Below, in pieces: positions 44,955 to 56,220 of a stretch of DNA of 64,000 nucleotides. The notes under the pieces were generated by a model. It worked only from the letters and a program-made list of their open reading frames with translations, was not told the DNA's origin and did not search any database. Position numbers and translations under genes: made by a program. How positions within the stretch are numbered: position 1 is the first letter of the stretch; each line of letters starts with the position of its first letter. The stretch covers positions 8,325,100-8,389,099 of the forward strand of contig JAQFVV010000022.1 of assembly GCA_028023455.1 (NCBI GenBank). Direction: 5' to 3'. Source of the stretch: Epiperipatus broadwayi (Eukaryota > Onychophora > Udeonychophora > Euonychophora > Peripatidae).

Positions 44955-45180
44955 AAGAATCAAATGGTTTATTCCTCGAGAGATCAAAGATATTTGACCA
45001 CTAGAAATGACACATTAAATTGCAATCTATGGTTCTTTAACTCCCAAGTATACCAATCTTCCCACTATACTAAATTACACAGAGTAAAAAAGAATCAAAT
45101 AGTTTAATTTGTAAGCTGTTTGTGCACAGGAAGAGCAGGAATAGAGCCTTGATCCATGGATTTTGAATTCCACAATTTAA
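44955..45180 (-). repeat. Head-to-tail pair of SINE S1
   Basis: Unit one (44955-45090) starts GAATCAAATGGTTTATTCC and ends with CCCACTATACTAAA, the degenerate reverse A box. Unit two (45093-45180) starts GAATCAAATAGTTTAATTTG and carries GATCCATGGATTTTGAATTC. Both have the same orientation, the third such pair in the window. Confidence 0.65.
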
Positions 45181-45314
45181 TCATTAAATTAAATTAATTG
45201 AATGATGACTCATTCTGATATAAATGCATACTCAATCACAATAATAATAAAACAACAAAAAGATGATAGAAGTATTTTATTTTTATAATTATAGGCATCC
45301 AACATAAATGTAAC

Positions 45315-45949
45315 AACATTGTTAATATCACATGATCACCATTTTTTATGCTTGCTCATAACTGTTATTAAAACAGGCAAAACTCTCTATACAGTAGTGC
45401 CACTCAGTGCAATCCAGAGTAATCAATGGATGCCAGAAGGCTTGTGCATAAAATCCCCATCTAGTGCCTCCTCATCCAATATCCCCAGACTAGTTTCTGG
45501 CTTGTGGCTTTTGTCAGTGAGGAGCCTTGGTTCTGAGAGCACTGCACCTAGATCTTAGGAATATTTTGAAGATGAAAGAATAAAGATATTAAATGTAGCA
45601 AAATTTTGAATTGACATTTTTAAGCACTTTAATAAATTAAATATTTATTAGGCAGGATTGGTTTTAAGCCAATAAACATCACATGATCACTATTTCTCAT
45701 GCTTGCTTATAACTGTTATTAAAACAGGCAAAACTCTCTATACATATTGCAACTCAGTGCAACCAGAGTAATCAATGGATGCCAAAAAGGTTTGTGCCTA
45801 TAATCCAGAAACTAGTCTGGTGGTATTGGATGAGTAGGCACTAGATGGGGATTTTATGCACAAGTCTTCTGGCATCCATTGATTACTCTGGCTTGCACTG
45901 AGTTGCAAAACGCATAGAGAGTTTTTCTGTTTTAATAACATTGTTAATA
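45315..45949 (-). mobile_element. Hammerhead-family element, copies L+M (composite)
   Basis: Perfect 13-bp repeats AACATTGTTAATA (45315-45327 and 45937-45949) show that two apparent copies are one insertion (45328-45936). On the plus strand it runs tail, arm, ribozyme and part of the interior (to about 45559). About 90 bp unlike other copies follow. The interior end (AGGCAGGATTGG), a second tail and arm in the same direction, and finally the inverted end complete it. The arm period is about 348 bp because part of the interior is replaced. Confidence 0.85.
45474..45532 (-). ncRNA. Hammerhead motif with core mutation (copy L)
   Basis: The minus strand has CTGACAA (catalytic G8 replaced by A), stem II AGC/GCC with loop CACAA, GAAAC-TA-GTC and proximal stem I TGGGGA/TCCTCA. 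It is predicted to be inactive. Confidence 0.6.
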
Positions 45950-46640
45950 ATTTTAGTTGAATCATTTCTGAAATAAATGTTTTTCAGTACAAATAAAAAC
46001 ATTTTTTTCTGGTGTAAATATGTTTATTTTAGCATTGTCATGATTGAAGCTGTAGTCTAGAAATTAAAAAACTTAATACAAGAATTTGAATTGAGAACAA
46101 TTTAGTCAGAGATATTGCTAAAACGAAACATGCTGGAAGTTTGTCAAGTTAATTTTTACTATTTGTTAAAAATGTAAAAATAAATACTGGGGACAGAATA
46201 AAAACCCTAGTATATCCACATATAATGTGTCACATTAATTAGGATTTGCACTTATATAAGATTATTTTTATCTTGATGAGATTCATTTTATGACTAAGTC
46301 CAAATATGTATGATATTTTAATAATCCACAAATCAATATTCCAAAGAATAATTTTTTAACAAACTTGCAATAAAACAATTTATCGAGTAAACTAGGGCTG
46401 ATACTGTATGACATCTGGTATTGTATCATTGCTTTGTTTGATAATTACTAACAAAAGGCTTGTGACTTGGAAAAAGATGTTTTAAAGGTAATCTCATAAA
46501 ATATTAATGAATGACTTTCTAATATTTACTGTATAACCATTCATGCCAATGACATAGGGTATTTACACAGGAGCAAAAAAAATAGAGTAATTAAACTTAT
46601 TAACTAAACTTAAAATATTTTACAATATGGTCAATAAAAT
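45950..46640. other. AT-rich unannotated stretch
   Basis: Nothing recognised. Confidence 0.4.
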
Positions 46641-46780
46641 TTCAGATTTTCTACTCAATGATTAACTCTTAGATAAATGCTGGCTTTGGGTTAGTATTTT
46701 TAGATCTAGTGTCTGAAACTACCCTAGTGTCTCACTGAGGAGTGCCAAAGATGAAACCATTGGTCTGGGTTTGGGTGTGG
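46641..46780 (+). repeat. Diverged relative of the 59.7-kb hammerhead subfamily
   Basis: AATTTCAGATTTTCTACTCA, TTAGATAAATGCTG, GTATTTTTAGATCTAGTG and CTGAA align in order with 59889-59968. It continues into a hammerhead-like fold on the plus strand. Inverted partner and ends not found. Confidence 0.6.
46721..46776 (+). ncRNA. Possible hammerhead ribozyme, third variant
   Basis: CTGAGGA (46735-46741), a weak stem II (GTGCCAAAGAT), GAAA (46753-46756), a three-pair stem III ACC/GGT around ATT, and GTC ending at 46765. Proximal stem I is TGGG/CTCA-type pairing (with a G-U), and ACCC/GGGT may form the distal stem. Weak stem II keeps confidence moderate. Confidence 0.45.
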
Positions 46781-47314
46781 TTTCTGATAGAAATATTTTA
46801 AATGCTTTCTCTTGTTAAGAATTTATCACAAAGCTTGTTGAGCAATTAGAAAAGCTCTTGTTTATCAGTATGATATCAGAATCCAAACAAGCTTTGTTTA
46901 ATAGTGATATAAATAGATATTTTCAAAATCAGTTCTCATTAACCTACTTTCAGAAACATTTACTATAAGCTAAGGAGAGTAGATGATAGATGCTATTATA
47001 TCCCCCAGATTAAATTCTGACTTTTACTTTTATCTTTGAGAATTTAGGATTCAAAGATAGAACTAATCCTTATAAGCATGAGGCAATGCTATTTTTCTGA
47101 TGGCAATTTTATGCTAATTGTAGCCCACTTCCATTCTTTGGTTAATAATTTAATATAGGTAGCATATCCTTATTATGAAATATTAGTTTAAACCTGTATT
47201 AAATTTTGGAAAACTAATGGAAGTGAATTGAAATCAATCAAACATATCTGTAATTACAACAGTAAAAATATAAAATGGTAAAAATTAAAGAGAATTTGAA
47301 AATCTTCCTTAAAA

Positions 47315-47540
47315 AATTAATTTAATAAAAAAGTAAATTTAAATTTATTATTTATATTTACTTGATTACAAATTTTTTGGGGGATTAGTAAGTGGCAGAA
47401 ATTTGACATTGAGTTGTAATAGAAGTTATGCCATTTACATACATTGTCAAAGTGTCAAAAAATCTTAAATCATCTTGATTTTATTAGTGAATTCTGCTTT
47501 AAAAATATTTAATCCATGAACTACTTACATTTACTAGATT
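47315..47540. repeat. Long AT-rich dispersed repeat, copy 2
   Basis: Diverged match to 15560-15790 and 53440-53620 (TTATATTTACTTGATTA, GTAAGTGGCAGAAATTTG). Confidence 0.5.
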
Positions 47541-47639
47541 ATAAAAAAAGTTCTGTATTACCAGTTGATAAAAATCCATAATATTTTTTTCATTCATGGT
47601 GTTTTTAAAAAAGTATAATGTATAAAGGAACATTTTACT

Positions 47640-48420
47640 GGTATTTCTTTTGAGTAACAATTAAAGGGTAAATATTTAGTGTAGAACTGCAATTTTTTTG
47701 CTTTATATTTTGAAACAGTTGAGTTTCAAAAACGAGTAAAGTGTTGTGACTTTTTAACAATTTAATGTATTCATAAAAGAGAAAATGTATTTTGAGGGTG
47801 TGTATTATTTCTTTGACTAGCTGATACAATATCATATGTAGCATTATATGTTGTTTTTTTCTTATTGAAAATTTACATAGAACAGCAAGTTTTTATTTGT
47901 GGATATCATAAGAAAACTTAATTCTTATATAGTTTACATATAAGTTTAATTTCTTCATTAAAATGTGTTAACATTTTATATTTTGATCATATGATTTTTC
48001 TTTTCCTTGACAGATTTAATAGCAATTTGACATTAGAAGATTCTGTCATGTTTTTATGTGTTATTGAAAGTCAACTTTCTTTTGTTTTGGAATATTATAC
48101 AAAGATGCAAATTATTCCTATAACTTATGCATAAATTTAACTTCTTTATAAAAATGTGTTACTATTATTTTACTTTACTACCATAGTTTACCCCTTTATC
48201 TCCAACTGATATAATAATATAACATTAACAACTATCACAGTATTGTTTTTTATTCCAATTATTACTGAATTTAATGTAGAATGCCAATTTTTTTTTGCTT
48301 TTGGATATTTTATATAGTTGCAAATTAAGTAATCAATTTACATATAAAGTTTGATATTTTTATAAAAAATGTATTACTACTATTTATGTTCTGGTTATTT
48401 ATGTAAGTTTTCTTTTACTC
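47640..48420. repeat. Degenerate tandem units of about 0.2 kb
   Basis: Block (T/A)TAAAAATGTGTTA preceded by an AAGTTTAATTTCTTC-like stretch occurs at about 47937, 48125 and 48338 (spacing about 190-215 bp), each with a preceding GCAATTTTTTTGC-like segment. Text of this kind also appears at 15900-16040 and 54490-54720. Confidence 0.45.
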
Positions 48421-48435
48421 TTGGCTGATTAAATT

Positions 48436-48720
48436 GAAAGGCTGCAAACTTCTCACACTTATTATAATTATAATACTTATCTGACAGCCAATCAGATGTT
48501 ATGATGTCTGTCTGAATAGTGATCAAATCATAAACACATGACAAAGAATTTTATCAAGAAAAGGGCGATCCACCCTCTTTTCTACTTGTCTTTCTATATA
48601 TCTAAGCCAGTCTGAAGTAGTTAGGTTTGAAAGCATGAAGCTTTAAATATCTTCACATTTAACTCACATTCTAAATTACAGACATACAATGTGAAATCCT
48701 ATGATTTACTATGCAGTAGT
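48436..48720. repeat. CAGCCAATCAGATG-family repeat
   Basis: Carries GAAAGGCTGCAAACTTCTCA, GACAGCCAATCAGATG, CCACCCTCTTTTCTACTTGT, CTATATATCTAAGCCAGTCT and ACAATGTGAAATCCTATGAT in the order seen at 5715-5880 and 20967-21190. One-sided, without the second arm of the 21-kb copy. Confidence 0.7.
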
Positions 48721-49952
48721 TTTTTAGGTGATGGAATAGCAATTTAATATGTTAGAAACTGTCATCATATTTTTTTCTATTTTTATCTATTATTGAAAAT
48801 ATTTTTAAAAGACAATTTTTTTATTGATACAATCTCTATGGTAATTGTAATCTTTGTTTATATTTATGTGATTCCATATTGACTAACCTAAAAGTGGTCA
48901 AAAATATAAGGATTTGAAATTTTCTAGTTTAGAATAATAGCAGTCTGTTTGTACATACAAATCATGTGACTTACTTTGTTTACTTATAACATATGCTTTC
49001 CAAAGCAATTCACTTCATAAAAGTACAGTAGATGGCTCTGAAGTAGAATGAGAAAATCACTTTTGACAACACATGCTAAGAGAAAGCTGAAAAAGTAATG
49101 CAATTTTTTATGATAAGGTTACTATGAAAACACATTTTATTAATTTCTATCTTCTGAATACATTATTCTATTACTTTACTGTTAAGAATCATATCATAGA
49201 CCTAATGAGTCATATAAGTGAGGAAAATCATAATTTTTTTTATACCAACTAGAAGTTGAATGTCCTAGTGAGATATGCCTATTCACTGCTCCTTAAATGA
49301 TCTGTAGAAAATGGTAAATGTTTTATATGCAATGAACTATTGGATTGTTCTAATTTTTAGGAACCCTACATATCCCATCTGTTAGTTTGTAAGTTCTTCA
49401 TATACACCAGCTAGTTATACCAGACATTTTTCTTTCTACCATTAGAAACATACACACAAAAAATTTAAATTTCACCAAAAGAAATAATAATATTATCAAA
49501 ATGTGAGGATGCAGAAATGGATTTTACAGGACAGCATTATAAATATCAGAATTGCTATGAAGCACCAATAATAGTTAAAAAATAAAACACCTAAGTTAAA
49601 TATAAAATGGTTTGGACATAAGGCAAATTGAAAATTCTCATTGATCAAATAAAAATATTTCACTTAGTGGGGTCTATTGTAGAAAATGTTTTCTTCTGTA
49701 GGGAACAAATTGTATAACAAACACATTTTCTGAACTAAATTAAGACTTGTACATAGAATAAAAATGTTTAAATGAATACTAGAACAGTAAATATCTTTGT
49801 TATTTTGTACAGCTTAAATTAATCACTTTGTATCTTTAGCAATAAAAATAATTGTGATTTAGTTTTTTTTTTTATCTTTATACATATAATAATTTAAACT
49901 ATATAACTGAAAAGTCAAGTTAGAAAAATGATTAACATTGCTGTTAAAAAAC
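48721..49952. other. AT-rich unannotated stretch
   Basis: Nothing recognised. Confidence 0.4.
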
Positions 49953-50073
49953 AACTTCCTAGTCAAATATTGGTGGTCGAGAAGTCAGCACAGCTGCCTT
50001 ATAGGCAGTTGTCCCGGGTTAGCAGGTTCTCTTTCCAGCCACTGTTATAACACATGAAAAAAAAAACTTCCTA
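49953..50073 (+). repeat. Short tRNA-derived SINE S3 with poly(A) and target duplication
   Basis: Element 49962-50064 is flanked by AACTTCCTA (49953-49961 and 50065-50073). It resembles 36623-36722 (GTCAAATATTGGTGG, CAGCTGCCTTATAGGC, CCCGGGTT, ACACATG plus an A run). The A box is degenerate (TGGTCGAGAAG) and the B box reads GGTTCTCTTTCC. Confidence 0.8.
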
Positions 50074-51124
50074 ATTAAAAAAGCAACATAACTTAATGAA
50101 CTCAAATGCTTTGATGTATGCTTCTGACATAACATGCATGTGTAAAAATGTTTAGAATCTTTGCATTTTAAAAGCAGTATTATATATCTTTGTCATAGTT
50201 TATAAGACTTAAAATGATTTAGTTTGCATATATGTTTATTGGTAATTTAGCAGTGAAAATACTATATACATTTTTCTTTTTAATTTTACTGAATGTGTAT
50301 AAGACTTTTAGTCATGGGCCTGAAGTGAGTTAGGAAACTGATTAATATCACTATGTTTTGATTACTGATTTGTAACTTTTTATATTTATTAGTGTCTATT
50401 TATTTTTGATTTTAAAAGTTCAATTTCAGTTTATTATGATTTAGAAAAACAGAGATAAAAAACCAATTAATATAGTATCAATAAAAAAAAAATAATTTTC
50501 AAGTGAGAGAGTAAAAGTTTTGAATATAAAATCTTTAAATCAATTATGCATGACTTTTTAATGATTTTTTTTATTATGAGAAGTTTGATTATGCTTCTTA
50601 TTTAATGTTTTTAAAAGTTTGGTTTTAGTTTTCATTAAAAATGAACTTTGAAATTTACATGGATAGTACTGTTCTTAAAACTTAAATCGGTATAACAATT
50701 TATTTTATTTAAATTTTGACTTCCTTTATATTTTTTCTGTTTGAATAGTTAGATTAGAATGGATTTTCCCTGAATACATATTTCAATGTGTGGCATAATA
50801 AGCATATTGTATAAGAAATGAGCTTATTTATAATACATTATACACTGTAAGTAATTCCACTGTATTTGAATAGAAACCACGCTATAAAAAAAGCAAAATA
50901 CAAAGTTGAAATAAATATTCATATATATACACATGATAAATAGAAAATAATCTCTGAAGGAATGGACATGCACAGTACAGAGAGTGCATGAGATAGCCAA
51001 CAAATGTGGACAAAAGATAAAATATTTTTTACTTTGCCATAGTAATTAATATCTAATAATGTTTAAATATTCCACATGACAAAGAATTTGATGGGAGTTT
51101 AAAGTTTTTCATCATTATTTTATC
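50074..51124. other. AT-rich unannotated stretch
   Basis: Nothing recognised. Confidence 0.4.
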
Positions 51125-51310
51125 ATCTATTTAAGAATAGCTAGATATCCATTTATCAACCAATAGTTGGATGACTAATTGAGTTGGTTATCTAAAAAAA
51201 GTATCTTAAGTAAGTTTGCTTATTACTTGGAAAAAAAATTCCAATTTCATGGTCTGGATTCAAACCCTATTTTATGGCTATGGCAGACTGTTGCCCTTAT
51301 TTTTGCGTCA
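51125..51310 (-). repeat. SINE-like repeat S4, copy 2
   Basis: AAGAATAGCTAGATATCC, GAGTTGGTTATC, TTGCTTATTACTTGG and the reverse B-box-like GGATTCAAACCC align with the other S4 copies. The tRNA-like head would be on the minus strand, at the right. Confidence 0.6.
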
Positions 51311-52480
51311 CAAAGCTTTTGTTTAGAACTATGACAGACACATAAAAAAGAAACAACTAGTTACATTGTACTTAAAAATAATTTTTAAATTATTTTTAAA
51401 TACAAGTATATTTTATAAACGTGGAGCTAGATGTAATATAGGGAATGAGATAGAGTGGATAGCTGAAGGGGGTTAATTTTCAAATTAGTAAAAAAATTAC
51501 AGTTATTTTAATGTAATTTTTTATCGTTTTACAATTTGAAAATTACCTAATTATTTTCATATATTTAAATTTTTATTAATGCATTTGTTTATTAGGGAGC
51601 ATTAATCAATCAAATTCATGTTTTAACTTGTAATCAAATGTCTTGTTTCATCATTAGTTTTTTGAGCCAATCACACAGCACTATGCAAATTAAATAGCCT
51701 ATCCTGTGGTTTTTTTTTTTTCTAAACTTAAATTTTAAAGCATTGTCAATTGTAATCAGAATGAATGGTATGGAGTGGCTGTATTAATTGTCAGGAGAAA
51801 GATCTAATTATCATTGTTGGTTTGATGGCCCAATTTTGTAGGACAGCTGTCTGAAATGATTTCAAATGTTGTCGTTTATCAAGTTACTCATTTTCATTAA
51901 TTGTGTTTTCAACTTCCAATAAAAATCTGCTTCAAGTTTAATAGGTCATGACCTGATTTTAGGAAAATGTCTTTAACTATTACATGAAAATTAATTAATA
52001 AAAATTAATTTACATGTCTTTAGTATCCGAAGGATAAAAACAAACTCAAACAATTTTAAAAATGAAATTATTTCAAAAATGTGGAAGCCTTGAGAGGTGA
52101 AAGGTGACAGTTTTATGCATCTTTATGATGATTTATATGTAATTATGGAAAATAAGTCGTAATGTTTGATAAACAGACAAATATTGGCAAAAGCTTTCAT
52201 ACTTTGAAAAACCTAATTAATGCTTTGTAAATTTCACCATCTGTAATTAAAATAGCAAAGCATTCTTGTAGGTCAGGTTGATTTTACTAAATGCTATATA
52301 AAAGATAAATTAACTTCTCTCTTTTAAGTTTACTCTTTCAATGATGGATTGATAAAATAATAATTAAAATTTGCATACTGTTATTTTATTTTACTTTCTG
52401 ACTATAATGACATTCTTAAACTGAAAAAGTGAATTATTATTCGAATCTACGGAGGAAAAAAGAAAACTAAAAAGAATATT
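51311..52480. other. AT-rich unannotated stretch
   Basis: Nothing recognised. Confidence 0.4.
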
Positions 52481-52690
52481 CATCATCATCATCGTCAACC
52501 ATCATCAATACACTGCAGGATAAAGATCTCTCCAAGTTCAATCCATCTCCGATCTTGAGCCTTTCTTCTCCACATTATCCCTAAACACTTTCTTATTTCA
52601 TCCATTCATCTCACATGTGGTCTCTTTCTGGGTGCTTTATAATCTCTTGGAATCCGGTTTAATATTTCAATTGTCCTTCTATTATTAAAA
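52481..52690 (-). pseudogene. RTE-like LINE 3' tail, copy 6
   Basis: The minus strand reads RRTIEILNRIPRDYKAPRKR followed by PHVRW, M and D, then the decayed GxMW..KAQD..RWIELG region and the end TGCAGTGTATTGATGATGG with a GAT run (reverse of 52481-52492). It is the best-preserved tail of this lineage (open on minus to 52606), matching copies at 10.2, 32.3, 35.4 and 37.6 kb. Confidence 0.8.
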
Positions 52691-52734
52691 AAAAGAAATA
52701 TTATATATATATTGACTTCCTGGTTTAATAATAA

Positions 52735-52925
52735 TGCTTTTTCTGCCATAGCCAAGATCTGAGTTTGAATTCTGACTTGGTAAAACTTGAAAGAAAAAAG
52801 GTTTGATTCCAATCAGCAGGCTTATTTTCTCAAGTAGCCAGACTATAATTAACCTGCTAACCATTAAATATGAATTTTTAGGTGGATAAATAGCTATTTT
52901 TAGCTACAGGCAATCAAGGATGAAA
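52735..52925 (+). repeat. SINE-like repeat S4, copy 3
   Basis: The plus strand shows a tRNA-like head (CTGGTTTAATAATAATGC as degenerate A box, GAGTTTGAATTCTGAC as B box) followed by the reverse of the S4 body (ATAGCTATTTTTAGCTAC). It indicates that S4 is tRNA-derived. Confidence 0.6.
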
Positions 52926-53399
52926 CACTAATTACAATAAATGACAACTTTTATAAGTAAAAAAAAACCCACACACACATAAATGTATTTCAATCTGAAC
53001 TATTAAATTTTGGAAAAAAACTAATATATTCAAAACTTTATTGCCTATTTGATATTTCATTATTGCTAGAAACATTCTATTTATGTATTTAATTAATTAT
53101 CTATTCTTAAGTTATTTATACTATTTGAATTTTTATATGTTCACCCTTTTTTATTATACACGAAATGGCGAAAATATAAAGTGAGGTGAGAGTAGGGAAT
53201 ATGCACAAAGTCAATTTGGAAATTTTTATAAAAGTGTTTTTTACTTAGTTTGGTAGCTATAAATTCTTATAATACAGGTAGACTACTATTAGTCTAAAAA
53301 CCTGAATTCAGATTCCATTAAGGATTTTGAAAATTTTCAGAAAGGAATAAAGACACTCAAATACAAATCTTTAACATGGAAAATGTTTAAAAAGTAAGC
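52926..53399. other. AT-rich unannotated stretch
   Basis: Nothing recognised. Confidence 0.4.
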
Positions 53400-53636
53400 A
53401 TAATGTATAAGCATAATTCAAATATAATTTATTAGTTAATATTTCTTTAAAAAAATCAAAAGTAAAATAAATAAATTTAAATTCGCTACTTATATTTACT
53501 TGATTATGAAGAAATTTAACAATGACTAAAATTTGAACCCTAAATCCTAACAAAACTGATATTTTTGTATAGTGTCATAAAAGTGATGTTAAAAAGAGAA
53601 ATTCTTAAAAAAATTGTTTCATTTATTAATTGGTTT

Positions 53637-53828
53637 GCTTAAATGTTTTGAATGTTAGTTAAGTAAAAATTTATTCTGTATGTTAATTTTGTTATCTGTA
53701 GTTGAGTGTGCTTTTGGCTGGTGGGTGCTATTAATATGGCTTTATCAGCTGAAAGCACACCAGCCACAGTTAACTAAATTAATATATGGAATAAACCTTT
53801 ACTTAGCTAACATTTGAAATGTTTAAGC
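53637..53828. repeat. Long imperfect palindrome
   Basis: Arms of about 85 bp (53637-53720 and 53742-53828): GCTTAAATG...TTAGTTAAGTAAA on the left, and in reverse GCTTAAACATTTC...TTAGCTAAGTAAA on the right. GTGCTTTTGGCTGGTG / CACCAGCC...GAAAGCAC lie near a loop of about 20 bp. It could extrude as a cruciform or give a long RNA hairpin. Confidence 0.8.
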
Positions 53829-53862
53829 AAATTAATTACAAGTAGGATAAGGAAAAGGTTAA

Positions 53863-53978
53863 TAAACAGACACAAAACTCCATACAGTAATGCCACTCAG
53901 TGCAAGCCAGAGTAATCAATAGATGCCTCTGCTTAAACAGCTTGTGTAAGCATAAAGAATGGTGATCATGTGATGTGA
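53863..53978 (+). mobile_element. Hammerhead-family fragment, copy N
   Basis: Antisense arm (CACAAAACTCCATACAGTAA...) followed by the tail (GTGATCATGTGATG). Ribozyme, interior and sense arm are deleted. Only a short GAAAAGG similarity was found in the flanks. Confidence 0.7.
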
Positions 53979-54734
53979 AAAGGAGAGTAACCTGAATATT
54001 ACATTTAATTTATTAATATACCCATATTGCTATAAAAAAATTAAGCAAACAAAATACGTAACCCATTACGTAGTTATGATTGCTTGAAATTTTGCATTAT
54101 TAACTGGTAAAAAAAAATTCATAATAAAAATTGAAACTTTTTTTGTATGCTTTTAAAAACTGAATGAATGTAAAAATGATGAAAATTTTTTAGTTTTAGA
54201 TTCTGCGTAGAATTGAGAATAAATAATAAATAATCTTATATGAATTTTTGACATTATGTTTTCATAAAGAAGAAATGTAATCTAAAACTATATTTAATTA
54301 GAATTATGTAGCCTTGTGCAACATCAAATCTGTCAACATTTTTTTTGAATTTTTAGTGTAGATTTGCAAATGTCTGTCACACAGAATTATAAATAAATAC
54401 ATATTTATCTATGCCCTGGAATTAAAAGTGTAATTATTTGTTATTCCCTCCTCCCTCCCTTCATTTTTTATTTAAAAATAATTTTTAACAATGAAAATCA
54501 TAAATTCTTTGTTTTTGAAAATTACTGGACAGAAAATTGAAAATTTCACACATATATTTAAAAATAATTTAATTTCTCTGTAAAAATGTGATATAAAATA
54601 CTAAAACAATTTTTTTAAAAAATTGGCTGATGTAATAATAGTATAACAATCCAATATTAGTAGATGCTGAGATATTCTATCAGTTTCATTTGTATTAAAA
54701 ATAAACTTTTAGCATAGAATCTGATATATATCAT

Positions 54735-54830
54735 TAAAATCAATCAACACTTAACCAATCCCAATCTCAATAACAATTAACAATCTCAATCTGTTGTCAA
54801 GGCAACCTTAATAATGAAGGTGGAATCCCA
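54735..54830. repeat. Dispersed repeat XB, copy 2
   Basis: CAACACTTAACCAATCCCAA, CAATAACAATTAACAATC, GTTGTCAAGGCAAC (54793-54806) and GGTGGAATCCCA match the other XB copies. Confidence 0.7.
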
Positions 54831-55989
54831 CTTTTATTAATAGTCTAATACACCTGGGGCTTGTTTTATGCAGTTGATAGTGTAACAGAATATAATATCC
54901 CGTCACATTATTTTAAAATTAAAATAAAAGATCATAAATAAAAATTGATTTATAAAAAGAAAAAACTTAACTTCAAAACTGAAATTTAAAAATTGTTTAA
55001 CATATATATATAGATCGCATGATGGACAACTTTAAAAACTTTTAAAAAATAAAAATATTTGAAAGTAATTTTTTATAAAAAAGTAAATATATAAAGATTT
55101 GATATTTTTGAAAATAGAAATAATGTTGATTTCTATAATCTTAGAAAATGGAAATGATTGTCTTATTAATTAAATGATTGTTCAAAAGCAAACTGGCACT
55201 TGAGGCATTTAAAATAAATTAAAGGGTCAGATAAGAGAGTACAAAGAAATTAAATGACAAATGCAAACACCAGAAATGTCAGCATGGACTGTAATTGAAA
55301 CACCAGAGGATTAGTGACGTCTTGCTGATTGAATCCAAAGATTGAATGATAAGAGACTAATAAAAATATAAAATCCAAATTATTATTATAATTGGGATCT
55401 GAGAGCTGACTATGAATATGTCATTATAACTAGCTATATTGCAGATTTTCACGATGTGGAAGTCTGCAATAGATTTAATTTTCTGGACATCCAGTTGAGA
55501 CCTCCCTATGACAGTTAGGGACCAAAAAGGAATGGCAAGTAGTGGCTTCATTTTTAAAAAGGAAGAACAAACAATCTACATAAGTGATCACGAAGATGGA
55601 CCTCAAAATCTGCAGAATCTGTAAAGTATAAACTTTTACCAATTGAACTTTCTTTTAAATAATTACCGTATAATGTCTATAAGTAATCAATCAAAAAAAA
55701 GTAATATAAATGAATGTACTCTTATCTGACCAAGAATAGAACTCTAAATCAATTATAAATATTTGTTTTATATACATTTGCTATTTCAATCATTTCCATT
55801 TTTTTAAATTTAATTATTTATGTTTGTATTTAACTAGGTTATTTATTTCTATTCTGTTTTAACTAAAATGTATTAAATTTAAAATTGGGTGTAGATAGCT
55901 GCATGGATAAGGATTAATAACTATGTTTAAATTTGTTTATGTTTAGTTTAAGGGATTTTAATTTCAGGCTATTTGTTTTGTAGTTAGAG
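54831..55989. other. AT-rich unannotated stretch
   Basis: Nothing recognised. Confidence 0.4.
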
Positions 55990-56220
55990 CGATGCTGGTG
56001 GAAGGATATATGGGTGTTTATATTAAAGTAGTGTGAAGCGTGTTTAGCATACAGGTCAACATGCCCACCTGAATGCATGACCCCAAAGAGGCAGTCATAT
56101 CGTTGCAATGTTTGCAGATGTATTTCCTGCACCATTAACCCCTTCTAGCTCTATGGACAGGGATTTATAAGTCGGCAGAAAGACCGCTCTCCCCCGTACG
56201 TAGCACTCTTTAAAAATATA
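55990..56220 (-). other. GC-richer island with an unassigned 73-codon frame
   Basis: About 230 bp clearly richer in G and C than the surroundings. The minus strand is open from 56135 to 55914 and reads in part LQTLQRYDCLFGVMHSGGH and VDLYAKHASHYFN, less AT-driven than other chance frames. I do not recognise it. It might be a retroelement or non-coding RNA fragment. Confidence 0.3.

Larger units (their letters stand above)
53400..54720. repeat. Long AT-rich dispersed repeat, copy 3, with nested palindrome and insertion
   Basis: 53440-53640 matches 15560-15790 (GTGTCATAAAAGTGATG, AAAAAGAGAAAT). 54190-54720 contains text like 15880-16040. Between them lie the palindrome 53637-53828 and hammerhead-family fragment N. 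Confidence 0.5.

Noticed and set aside
45319-45558. Open frame of 79 codons, and a similar frame at 30532-30720 (minus), sharing QSNQWMPEGLCIK-type text
   Set aside because: Both are translations of the hammerhead-family arm and ribozyme region, which is an RNA-level structure. The frames are not kept in other copies.
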